Positions 36,554 to 44,063 of a stretch of DNA of 64,000 nucleotides are shown piece by piece. The notes beneath the pieces were generated by a model. It was not told the origin of the DNA, did not search any database, and saw only the letters and a list, made by a program, of their open reading frames with translations. The position numbers and the translations under genes are program-made. Source of the stretch: CAXBNB01 sp040222275 (lineage in GTDB: Bacteria; Bacteroidota; Bacteroidia; Cytophagales; Cyclobacteriaceae); contig JAVKDJ010000049.1 in the NCBI GenBank assembly GCA_040222275.1, positions 230,684 through 294,683 of the forward strand, written 5' to 3'. Within the stretch, counting starts at the first letter, position 1; the number at the start of each line of letters is the position of its first letter.

Positions 36554-37261
36554 TTAATCTTGTTTATTGAATTCTATAGTTAATTGCCCATAAAGCACTT
36601 TGGTGCCTTCTGGAGACTCTTCATTGATGACAATCGGTTTGTCATTAGTGGATATCTTGATAAATGGGCCAGAACCGGATTGTAGAAATAGCAGACAACT
36701 GCCCCATTCTTCCAGCAAAAAATTTCCTTTTCTTATAGGACCATTGTTATACCCTCCATTTTTTCTTAGGATCTTGGGAATGGTTGGCAACAGCTCAATT
36801 TCACCTACTTCTTTGGTCAGCCCATAACTACCGGTTATGCTGATCTGACCCTGTGTAAGTGAAACAACAGGTGGTTTGTTGCTTTTGGACATTGCCACGC
36901 CAACAACAACAGCTATTACTATTATAGTGGCAGCAGGTAAATACCTCTTGTACCAGGGAGGTAGATTGCGATCGTATCTTGGGGCCAATATGACGAGCAA
37001 AAAGGCAATGGACAAGATAGTTGACATCATTAACACAGGCCAACTCACCTGCCAACCGATCAGATTGAACATTGGCTTGCCCAACGCAATCAGTAGACCC
37101 ATGGCGACCAGGCCCACCCTCATCATCGAAGACAAACCGTCAATATCCACGTTTTTCTTCTGTTCTTCAGGCATGGTATTATAGCCAGCGATCAGGTCTG
37201 GATATTTTTTTACCAGAAAGCCTAAAACGATAAAAAATCCTCCCAATAGTACATTGAACAT
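36554..37261 (-). CDS. DUF3784-like membrane protein with C-terminal soluble domain
   Basis: The product of about 235 residues starts MFNVLLGGFFIVLGFLVKKY; a DUF3784-like region with four hydrophobic segments covers residues 1-125. A soluble beta-rich part follows (IEFNKQ end, VGEIELLPTIPKILRKNGGY). The second part resembles a PH-like or GRAM-like domain, but I am not sure. It lies between a Yip1/DUF3887-like gene and SdpI, with 3-7 nt gaps, so all are translated from one mRNA. The ATG at 37259-37261 is preferred over a GTG two codons earlier. Confidence 0.75.
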   Translation of the reverse strand: MFNVLLGGFFIVLGFLVKKYPDLIAGYNTMPEEQKKNVDIDGLSSMMRVGLVAMGLLIALGKPMFNLIGWQVSWPVLMMSTILSIAFLLVILAPRYDRNLPPWYKRYLPAATIIVIAVVVGVAMSKSNKPPVVSLTQGQISITGSYGLTKEVGEIELLPTIPKILRKNGGYNNGPIRKGNFLLEEWGSCLLFLQSGSGPFIKISTNDKPIVINEESPEGTKVLYGQLTIEFNKQD

Positions 37262-37267
37262 TGTCAC

Positions 37268-38209
37268 CTATTTTTGGTTTTCCGGAATAAAGAAAAATCC
37301 CGCTATTTCATTCTTATCGTTAAATACAGCTTTCATTTTCAGGTTAGTTCTTTCAAAATGACATAGTATATATACCACATCATATTGCTGAATCTTTGAA
37401 GTAGTTAACTTCGATGAATTTTTATATTTCCCAGCCTGTTCATTCAAACCAGACCAAACTTCCTTCAGTTTCACTTCAGGAAGGGCATTTTTCATTGTTT
37501 GGTCAAAGTATTTGGGAATCTGCGCAAATTCACTACTGGCAAAATGTGTGAGGACCTTTTTTGCGATCTCAGTTTTGTCTGACTGGTTTTGAATTGAGAC
37601 TACTGCTTCACTCGCCAAGGTTGGAGGAGCTGTCATAGCTAAAACCATTTTCATTATGATGATTTTGGAAATCACCTCGGCTGAAATGAGTCCACCGATA
37701 AAGGAAATGACCAATTTTTTTCCTTGAAGGTTGCAAGAAATTCTATAGGCGTTAAACATCAGTGCCACCATCCATATTACTACTAAAAGCGATAAAAGGC
37801 CAAAAACAAGTATGGAAATTGATAAGCCATTAATGGCTATTTTGCCTGTGCCAAAGCCAAAAGAAAACAGGGCCAGGAGCAACATTGGCCAACGTGCGAG
37901 TGCCTGGGTTCCAAAAACATCAATCCACCTTATTTTAGATTTGGAAAGAATGACCCCCAAAAAGAATAAAACAATACTGAGAGACAGCCAATTCATAATA
38001 CCCTCTAACAGGAAAACTAATATTGGTGCCTCTTTTCCAAAATGGAGATCAATTACCCCATCAAAGTGGGCCCTATTCATATATCCTACAGAACCCGAAA
38101 GGGCTATTGCTACCAACCCATAAATAAGTGAAGACAATCCGGCAATACGAATGAACGGGTTAAACAATAGGGACCTAACATCTATCTTTTGATTAGCTAT
38201 CATTTCCAT
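37268..38209 (-). CDS. Yip1-like membrane protein with C-terminal DUF3887-like domain
   Basis: The 313-residue protein has about five hydrophobic segments in residues 20-200, in the style of Yip1/YIPF domains, then a soluble domain (about 215-313). The latter, AKKVLTHFASSEFAQIPKYF and QQYDVVYILCHFERTNLKMK, resembles DUF3887, which is found in secreted or membrane-attached hydrolase-associated proteins. No catalytic motif is visible. It overlaps the DUF2089 regulator gene by 17 nt and is directly followed by the DUF3784-like gene. Confidence 0.7.
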   Translation of the reverse strand: MEMIANQKIDVRSLLFNPFIRIAGLSSLIYGLVAIALSGSVGYMNRAHFDGVIDLHFGKEAPILVFLLEGIMNWLSLSIVLFFLGVILSKSKIRWIDVFGTQALARWPMLLLALFSFGFGTGKIAINGLSISILVFGLLSLLVVIWMVALMFNAYRISCNLQGKKLVISFIGGLISAEVISKIIIMKMVLAMTAPPTLASEAVVSIQNQSDKTEIAKKVLTHFASSEFAQIPKYFDQTMKNALPEVKLKEVWSGLNEQAGKYKNSSKLTTSKIQQYDVVYILCHFERTNLKMKAVFNDKNEIAGFFFIPENQK

Positions 38210-38471
38210 TTTCTTTTAGTTTAAGTATTACACCGTCCAATATATTTCGCACCGTAGGGTAGCTTAGGTTAAGTTGTTGCGCCATTACTTTCAAACTGCC
38301 GCTCGCCTTGACAAATTCTATAATGAAGAGTTGGTCATCCACTTTCAAACCAGTCAGTATTGGAAGGTCATACAGTCCGCTCACTGTGGTATCGCATGTA
38401 TCACACAAAAGGCTTTTTACTTTTAATCTGCCACTGCAACTTGGGCATTCTAATGGGAGTTTTTTATTCAT
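38193..38471 (-). CDS. DUF2089 zinc-ribbon/HTH regulator
   Basis: The 92-residue protein has an N-terminal zinc ribbon (CPSC...CDTC, residues 9-28) and a C-terminal helical region, QLNLSYPTVRNILDGVILKL, typical of a DNA-binding HTH. This fits DUF2089, a small predicted regulator. Its gene is the first of the four-gene membrane operon and overlaps the next gene by 17 nt. The palindrome at 38501-38520, about 30 nt upstream of the ATG, is a likely operator for autoregulation (inference). Confidence 0.85.
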   Translation of the reverse strand: MNKKLPLECPSCSGRLKVKSLLCDTCDTTVSGLYDLPILTGLKVDDQLFIIEFVKASGSLKVMAQQLNLSYPTVRNILDGVILKLKENGNDS

Positions 38472-38500
38472 CTTAACACTAAGATAAATAAAGTATATTT

Positions 38501-38542
38501 AATATTGTTTGAACAATATTAATATTTACTTAAATAATATTA
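38501..38542. promoter_or_regulatory. palindromic operator candidate upstream of DUF2089 gene
   Basis: A perfect inverted repeat AATATTGTT-TG-AACAATATT occupies 38501-38520. A second imperfect dyad with AATATT half-sites (TTAATATTT ACTT AAATAATATTAA) follows at about 38519-38542. They lie in the short gap between the DUF2089 gene and tauE-like gene, where a regulator binding both sides would act. Confidence 0.5.
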
Positions 38543-38564
38543 AAAAGTATGCTTCCTAATGGAA

Positions 38565-39341
38565 TCAAAAGAACAACTTCAATGCCGCCAGCGTCACGGT
38601 CACGATGATGAAAATTCTGTAAGGCTTTTCAGGAATGAGTTTTACAATCTTGATACCAATGAATACACCCAGGAGAATCAGGGGCAGCATGGAAAGGTTG
38701 AGCAGAAATGTATCCCAATTGATGGTATGCCAGATGGTGATGTGGAAAGGTACTTTGAAGATATTGACCAGGAGAAAAAACCAGGCAGCCGTGCCAATGA
38801 AATTGTTCTTCTTGAGGTGTAGCGCCAGGAAATAGATGGACATTACCGGGCCAGCAGCATTCCCAATCATGGTAGTGAAGCCTCCAAGCAGGCCAGCGGT
38901 AGAGCCAAAGACCCAGTTGTCCGGGATGGCATCAGAAGACTTTTTGGTTTCGTGCCAGATCATGATGATTACCCCCAGGATCACTACCACTGCGAGAAGA
39001 ATCCTAAACTGCTGGTCGTTGATGATATCACCTATCCAAATTGCCAGGAAAACTCCCGCTATTGTAGCCAGGAAAAGTTTTTTCAGCAGTTCGAGATTGG
39101 CGTGGCGGTTGTAATATATCACAGCGAAAATATCCGCCATGATCAGCATGGGCAAAATAACCCCTGTAGATTCCTTGGCCCCAAACACCGAAGCAAACAC
39201 AGGCACCACGAACATACCCAAACCTGAAATTCCTGCTTTGGACATGCCGATACACAATGCGCAAACAAGGACCCATACCCATTGGCCTGAGTCCAGGTTA
39301 AATTGTGCAAAAAAATCAGTCGCAAGCAAACCGCTATCCAT
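38565..39341 (-). CDS. TauE/SafE-family sulfite exporter-like transporter
   Basis: The 258-residue inner-membrane protein has about eight hydrophobic segments and belongs to the TauE/SafE family, which exports sulfite or organosulfonates. Landmarks are ISGLGMFVVPVFASVFG near residue 40 and GGFTTMIGNAAGPVMSIYF near residue 150. No sulfur genes are adjacent. The direction of transport and substrate are not known for this member. Confidence 0.9.
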   Translation of the reverse strand: MDSGLLATDFFAQFNLDSGQWVWVLVCALCIGMSKAGISGLGMFVVPVFASVFGAKESTGVILPMLIMADIFAVIYYNRHANLELLKKLFLATIAGVFLAIWIGDIINDQQFRILLAVVVILGVIIMIWHETKKSSDAIPDNWVFGSTAGLLGGFTTMIGNAAGPVMSIYFLALHLKKNNFIGTAAWFFLLVNIFKVPFHITIWHTINWDTFLLNLSMLPLILLGVFIGIKIVKLIPEKPYRIFIIVTVTLAALKLFF

Positions 39342-39568
39342 AGGGAAATTCTACTTTGGTCAATAAAGCTGGGGCTGCCCCGACAGGCACGCCCGGCAAG
39401 AAAAGCCGTGAATTTACATGAACTATACCGGACTACCAATTTGTTTTCCTTCCATCATCCGATTCTACCACTTTATAAAACCATTGGGGCATTCTTTCAT
39501 GCGAATGACTAAATTGGTACTGAAACTTGAAATACCAACATTATATTTTAAACCAAAAAAAACCAAAC
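39342..39568. promoter_or_regulatory. divergent region between tauE-like gene and sortilin-like gene
   Basis: This 227-bp gene-free region contains the start-proximal signals for both genes. TATATTTT at 39542-39549 lies 20 nt before the plus-strand ATG and resembles a -7 element with one mismatch. Nothing else is recognised. Confidence 0.3.
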
Positions 39569-42500
39569 ATGCGACCCCTTATTGTTATTTGCTTATTGCT
39601 CACTTCATTTTTTTCATTTTCCCAAAAAAAGAAAAAAAACACCACTCTCGATCAACCCAAATCCCTACTTGAAAACACAGATATCTCAGGCCTTAAATTC
39701 AGGTCGATAGGACCGGCCCTTACTTCCGGAAGGATTTCAGATATTGCGATCAACCCGGACAATTTCAGCGAGTATTACGTGGCATCTGCTTCAGGGGGAG
39801 TCTGGAAAACAGTCAACTCAGGCAATACATTCGAGCCCATTTTTGATGACCAAGGCAGCTACTCGATAGGGTGCGTCACCATGGATCCCAACAATAGCAA
39901 TGTGATCTGGATTGGCACTGGTGAAAACAACAACCAACGAAGTGTGGCCTACGGCGATGGTGTATATAAATCCCTGGATGGTGGAAAGTCATGGGAGCAT
40001 ACCGGATTGAAAAACTCTGAACATATTGGAAATATTGTTGTTGACCCCAGGAACTCAGATGTAGTCTATGTTTCTGCCATTGGGCCTCTCTGGAGTGCAG
40101 GTGGAGACCGTGGGCTCTACAAATCCACCGATGGTGGTACTTCATGGAACAACGTACTGTCTATCGATGAACACACTGGTGTAAACGAAGTAAGAATGGA
40201 TCCTCGAAACCCGGATATTTTGTACGCCACCACCCACCAGAGAAGGCGCCATGTCTTCACCTACCTTGGCGGTGGGCCAGGTTCAGGGATATACAAATCC
40301 GAAGATGCAGGCAAAACATGGAACCAAATCAACAAAGGTTTGCCCGAGGTGGACTTGGGGCGGATAGGCCTTGCCATTTCTCCTGCTGATCCGGAATACA
40401 TTTATGCCATAGTAGAAGCTGCGCACAATGAGGGTGGCGTATATCTTTCCACAAACCGTGGTGCTTCATGGGAAAAAAGGGGCAAATACTCTACCAGTGG
40501 CAACTACTATCAGGAAATAGTGGCTGATCCGATAAATCCACATAAAGTTTATGCCATGGATACCTGGATGCATGTGTCAGACGATGGAGGGAGTACCTTC
40601 ACGAAAGTCGGAGAAGTATCCAAGCATGTGGACAACCACAGCTTGTGGATCAACCCCAGCAACAACAGACACCTGCTCGCCGGATGCGATGGTGGTATTT
40701 ATGAAACATGGGACGAAGGGAAGAACTGGAGTTTCAAAGCCAACCTGCCGGTCATCCAGTTCTATAAGGTTGCTGTGGACAATGCCGAACCATTTTACAA
40801 CATCTATGGCGGCACACAAGACAATTTTAGCCTCGTAGGCCCGTCCAGGACAATAAGCGGCAATGGCCCCAACAACTTCGATTGGTCCATTACCCACGGA
40901 GGGGATGGGTTCGAATCACAGGTGGATCCCGTAAACCCTGACATTGTTTACGCACAGTCCCAATACGGTGTACTGGTACGCTATGACAAAAAAAGCGGCG
41001 AGGAAATTGGCATACAGCCCAAAGAAAGAAAAGGGGAGAATGCCTATCGCTGGAATTGGGATGCGCCCTTGGCCGTCAGCAACCACAAAGACAGCAGGTT
41101 GTACTTCGCTGCGAATAAATTGTTTAAAAGCGATGATCGTGGTGACAGCTGGCAGGTAATCAGCGATGACCTGACCAGGAACCTGGACCGCAACAAGCTG
41201 GAAGTAATGGGCAGGATATGGAGCGTGGATGCTGTTATGAAAAATCAATCCACTTCTCCTTATGGCACCATTGTGGCGTTTTCAGAGTCACCGCTGGACG
41301 AAAACCTGCTTTATGTGGGTACCGATGACGGACTGGTACAAGTGACACAAAACGGTGGCAATACCTGGACTAAAATAGACAACATCCCCGGAGTACCCAG
41401 CAGGACCTATGTCAATGCCATTTTTGCTTCCAAACATGACAAGAATGTCGTGTATGCCTGCTTCAACCACCACAAGTACGGCGATTTCAAGCCCTACGTT
41501 TTCATGAGCCGTGACATGGGAAAAACATGGAATTCGATATCTTCCAACCTTCCAGAGCGAGGTTCTGTTTATGCATTGGAAGAAGACCACAAAGACCCCA
41601 ACCTACTCTTTGTGGGTACCGAGTTTGGTTGCTTTTTCAGTGACACCAAAGGAACGGAGTGGAAACAGCTAAAAGCAGGGTTGCCCACCATTGCAGTCAG
41701 GGATGTCGCCATCCATCCCAAACATGATGACCTTGTTCTCGGAACCTTTGGCCGGGGTTTTTATGTGCTTGACGATTACAGCCCGCTGCGAAACATTAGT
41801 TCAACACTAAGTGCTGAAGCCACCCTTTTTGGCGTGCGCGACGCATTGGTGTTTGAGCCAGCCTATCCTCTGGGACTGCCATTCAAATCGTTTCAGGGCG
41901 ATGATTTTTTCATTGGCGACAACCTGGGGGCTGAAGCGATTTTTACCTGGCACCTCAAGGAAGCTATTGGCACGAAAAAAGACCAGCGAAAAAAAGATGA
42001 AAAAGAAACGCGCGAAAAAGATGGCAACAACCACTACCCAAGCTATGACCTGCTTGTCGCCGAAACTACCGAGACCTCACCTACCCTGGTATTTACCATT
42101 AAGAATGGTGATGGTGATATCGTCAGGAAGTTGTTTGCTGACACCAAGGCCGGATTGAAGAGGATGAACTGGAACCTGAAATACAGTGCTCAGGGGGCAG
42201 TAGATTTGTCCAAACCTTCTTTCTACAACCCATGGGCTTCTAAAAATGAAGGGGCTTTGGTACCGCCGGGTGAGTACAGTGTGGCCTTGTCCAAGCTTGT
42301 GGATGGTATAGAAACACTACTCTCAGAACCCGTCTCTTTCACCATCAAACCGCTGAACAATACGGTGCTGCCTGCTACAGACAGGATGGCTTTGGCCGAA
42401 TTTCAGAAAAAGATAAAGAAACTTGGTGGAAGACTGGAAGGTGTTCAGAAAACCATTTCAGAATTGAAACAGGAAATGAAATTCATGGAAATCGCCATCA

Positions 42501-42850
42501 ACGAAACTCCTGAAGATCAGGGGGCTTTGATGAATGACTACAATGCTATCGGGGATGCATTGCGCAAAATAGAACTGATCCTGAATGGTGATCCTGTAGC
42601 TTCTAAGCTGGACCTTGGCCGCCCTCCAAGTGTGGGAGCACGTGTGGGTGACTTGAGCTACGAGCAGGGACATTCTACATCCAACCCCACAAAAACACAC
42701 CTGGACAGCTATAAAATAGCAAGTGAAGAATTTGAAGAGGCCTATAACCAACTAAAAAATCTGGTAAGCAACCAGGTAGAAGCTTTCAGAAAAAAACTGA
42801 AATCGAGCGGGGCTCCATACACACCGGGAAATTTGAATTTTTTGGATTAG
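39569..42850 (+). CDS. VPS10/sortilin-like BNR-repeat beta-propeller protein, secreted
   Basis: The product of 1093 residues has a signal peptide (MRPLIVICLLLTSFFSFSQ). Two large propellers of Asp-box/BNR repeats fill residues about 30-760. Examples are GVWKTVNSGNTF, GVYKSLDGGKSWEHTG, GLYKSTDGGTSWNNV and GIYKSEDAGKTWNQ. The C-terminal part (about 780-1090) has beta-sandwich strands and an alpha-helical/coiled-coil stretch near residue 930-1000. Such proteins are annotated as glycosyl hydrolases or sortilin-like. No catalytic site is visible. The ATG at 39569 fits the signal peptide. Confidence 0.87.
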   Translation: MRPLIVICLLLTSFFSFSQKKKKNTTLDQPKSLLENTDISGLKFRSIGPALTSGRISDIAINPDNFSEYYVASASGGVWKTVNSGNTFEPIFDDQGSYSIGCVTMDPNNSNVIWIGTGENNNQRSVAYGDGVYKSLDGGKSWEHTGLKNSEHIGNIVVDPRNSDVVYVSAIGPLWSAGGDRGLYKSTDGGTSWNNVLSIDEHTGVNEVRMDPRNPDILYATTHQRRRHVFTYLGGGPGSGIYKSEDAGKTWNQINKGLPEVDLGRIGLAISPADPEYIYAIVEAAHNEGGVYLSTNRGASWEKRGKYSTSGNYYQEIVADPINPHKVYAMDTWMHVSDDGGSTFTKVGEVSKHVDNHSLWINPSNNRHLLAGCDGGIYETWDEGKNWSFKANLPVIQFYKVAVDNAEPFYNIYGGTQDNFSLVGPSRTISGNGPNNFDWSITHGGDGFESQVDPVNPDIVYAQSQYGVLVRYDKKSGEEIGIQPKERKGENAYRWNWDAPLAVSNHKDSRLYFAANKLFKSDDRGDSWQVISDDLTRNLDRNKLEVMGRIWSVDAVMKNQSTSPYGTIVAFSESPLDENLLYVGTDDGLVQVTQNGGNTWTKIDNIPGVPSRTYVNAIFASKHDKNVVYACFNHHKYGDFKPYVFMSRDMGKTWNSISSNLPERGSVYALEEDHKDPNLLFVGTEFGCFFSDTKGTEWKQLKAGLPTIAVRDVAIHPKHDDLVLGTFGRGFYVLDDYSPLRNISSTLSAEATLFGVRDALVFEPAYPLGLPFKSFQGDDFFIGDNLGAEAIFTWHLKEAIGTKKDQRKKDEKETREKDGNNHYPSYDLLVAETTETSPTLVFTIKNGDGDIVRKLFADTKAGLKRMNWNLKYSAQGAVDLSKPSFYNPWASKNEGALVPPGEYSVALSKLVDGIETLLSEPVSFTIKPLNNTVLPATDRMALAEFQKKIKKLGGRLEGVQKTISELKQEMKFMEIAINETPEDQGALMNDYNAIGDALRKIELILNGDPVASKLDLGRPPSVGARVGDLSYEQGHSTSNPTKTHLDSYKIASEEFEEAYNQLKNLVSNQVEAFRKKLKSSGAPYTPGNLNFLD

Positions 42851-42871
42851 GGCTAAACCCCAAAACCCGCC

Positions 42872-42904
42872 AGCTTTACTAAACTTTCAAAGTTTAGTAA
42901 AGCT
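42872..42904. repeat. 33-bp near-perfect palindrome
   Basis: Arms of 16 bp (AGCTTTACTAAACTTT and its complement) flank a single C, with no mismatches. It lies 22 bp after the sortilin-like stop codon. No T-run follows, so it is not a classical terminator. Confidence 0.8.
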
Positions 42905-42960
42905 TGAAAACACATTATCTCAGGAGCGAAACACGTGATCATCATATTGATAAATTTCGG

Positions 42961-42968
42961 TAAATTTG
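42961..42968 (+). promoter_or_regulatory. candidate -7 element next to DUF433 start (TAAATTTG-AGT-ATG)
   Basis: An exact TAnnTTTG match ends 3 nt before the DUF433 ATG at 42972, the same spacing as in the second DUF433 gene at 55365. Confidence 0.4.
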
Positions 42969-42971
42969 AGT

Positions 42972-43214
42972 ATGGAGTGGCGCAAACATATATCATCAGA
43001 CAATAATGTCCTTTTGGGAAAGCCCACAGTGAAGGGAACCCGTGTTTCGGTAGAACATATAATTGGTTTGTTAGCTCAAGGATGGACCGAGCAACAAATC
43101 CTTGAAAACTACCCCCGATTAAATCATAAATCCTTACAGGCGGTATTTCTATATATTCAGGAATGCTTGAAGGATGGGCTATTGTATTCAAGCACAGAAT
43201 CAACTGAGTTTTGA
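42972..43214 (+). CDS. DUF433 antitoxin-like protein, partner lost
   Basis: The 80-residue protein fits DUF433, a small winged-helix-like family: GKPTVKGTRVSVEHIIGLLA near residues 17-36 and a C-terminal QAVFLYIQECL helix. DUF433 proteins usually pair with DUF5615 PIN-like toxins. Here the toxin gene survives only as a 16-codon stub at 43211-43261. The ATG at 42972 lies 3 nt after a perfect promoter element. The gene may persist as a regulator or as an anti-toxin against the intact pair elsewhere (inference). Confidence 0.85.
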   Translation: MEWRKHISSDNNVLLGKPTVKGTRVSVEHIIGLLAQGWTEQQILENYPRLNHKSLQAVFLYIQECLKDGLLYSSTESTEF

Positions 43215-43261
43215 AATTTCTGGCCAACGAAAATGTTCCAATTGCTAGTTTCGCATTGTGA
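43211..43261 (+). pseudogene. N-terminal stub of a DUF5615 PIN-like toxin
   Basis: Starting with TTG overlapping the DUF433 stop by 4 nt, the frame reads LKFLANENVPIASFAL then TGA. KFLANEN near the start, with its Asn/Asp, is the N-terminal block of DUF5615 PIN-like proteins. The remaining about 95 residues are absent; the next gene follows at once. This is a truncated toxin half of a toxin-antitoxin pair. Confidence 0.75.
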
Positions 43262-43275
43262 CAGAACACCTCCTC

Positions 43276-43818
43276 ATGACCGAATCCCTCTATTTCATAG
43301 CCATACTCCCTGATCCACCTGTGTATGACAGGGTAATGGCTTTCAAAGAAGAGGTGGCCTCCTTGTTCGGATCAAAGGCTGCCTTACGTTCACCTCCACA
43401 TATTACCCTGCACATGCCATTCAAATGGAAGGAAAGCAAGGAACACTTACTAAGGCAAAAACTCGCTGGTTTTTCTTTCGAACACTACCCTTTTAATATC
43501 GGGCTAGGTGGTTTTGGTGCTTTCCCGCCCAGGGTAATATTTGTAGATGTAATTCAAAACGAAGCACTCAAATCACTCCAAAAGCAATTGGTTCGGCACA
43601 TGCGCACGCAATTGAACGTTTTCAATGCAGACTACAAAGACAAGCCTTTTCACCCCCACATGACCATCGCCTTCAGGGATTTGAAAAAAGCCAGGTTCAA
43701 GGAAGCCTGGGACCATTTTGAATCCATTGAGTATGAAGCCGCTTTTCCTGTAAAGGGGTTTCACCTCTTAAAACACGATGGCAAACGCTGGAATGAATTT
43801 GAGTTTTTTGAGGGTTAA
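43276..43818 (+). CDS. 2'-5' RNA ligase-family protein (2H phosphoesterase)
   Basis: The protein of about 180 residues carries both HxTx motifs of the 2H phosphoesterase superfamily: PPHITLHMPF near residue 40 and HPHMTIAF near residue 126. Members hydrolyse or ligate 2',3'-cyclic phosphates on RNA or nucleotides. The substrate is unknown. The ATG at 43276 is preferred; a GTG start at 43258 would overlap the toxin stub. It is followed by an unusual repeat region before hemA. Confidence 0.9.
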   Translation: MTESLYFIAILPDPPVYDRVMAFKEEVASLFGSKAALRSPPHITLHMPFKWKESKEHLLRQKLAGFSFEHYPFNIGLGGFGAFPPRVIFVDVIQNEALKSLQKQLVRHMRTQLNVFNADYKDKPFHPHMTIAFRDLKKARFKEAWDHFESIEYEAAFPVKGFHLLKHDGKRWNEFEFFEG

Positions 43819-43827
43819 TCGTCCATT

Positions 43828-43870
43828 TCGGTACGTGCTGTTGTAAATATCGGTACGTATGGTGTAAATA
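43828..43870 (+). repeat. tandem 22/21-bp direct repeats
   Basis: TCGGTACGTGCTGTTGTAAATA (as two parts: TCGGTACGT and TGTAAATA) at 43828-43849 is followed by a near copy with TCGGTACGT and TGTAAATA at 43850-43870. The cores are about 22 bp apart, on one face of the helix. This fits a tandem regulator site. Confidence 0.6.
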
Positions 43871-43905
43871 TTGAACATTTTTCGTGTGGTATATGGATGA
43901 GGTAC

Positions 43906-43913
43906 TAATTTTG
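43906..43913 (+). promoter_or_regulatory. candidate -7 element (TAATTTTG) after the tandem repeats
   Basis: An exact TAnnTTTG match lies about 36 bp after the second repeat, with a TTCG block about 21 bp upstream. It could drive a short ORF and then hemA. Confidence 0.4.
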
Positions 43914-43941
43914 CATTAAACCAAAAACCACGGACACAGGA

Positions 43942-44040
43942 ATGCCCTACGGCCTAATCAGCAACCGGCATCTCGATCTGTGGGGAAAAAAATTTGGAAT
44001 TATTGAAACACAAAGTTCGATTTTTGTGTTTTTCAATTAA
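43942..44040 (+). CDS. possible 32-residue ORF before hemA
   Basis: The frame begins MPYGLISNRHLDLWGKKF and ends at TAA in 44038-44040, 23 nt before the hemA ATG. It lies downstream of a good promoter element. No family is recognised. It could be a leader peptide or chance. Confidence 0.25.
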   Translation: MPYGLISNRHLDLWGKKFGIIETQSSIFVFFN

Positions 44041-44045
44041 TTTTG
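44038..44045 (+). promoter_or_regulatory. candidate -7 element (TAATTTTG) for hemA
   Basis: An exact TAnnTTTG match ends 18 nt before the hemA ATG; a TTCG block about 18 bp upstream is a plausible -33 element. Confidence 0.45.
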
Positions 44046-44063
44046 CAAATCATTTGAAGCAGT

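Noticed and set aside
38565..39341. TauE-like gene as part of the DUF2089 operon
   Set aside because: It is on the same strand but upstream of the palindrome and regulator, with a 93-bp gap holding the operator candidate, so separate transcription is more likely.
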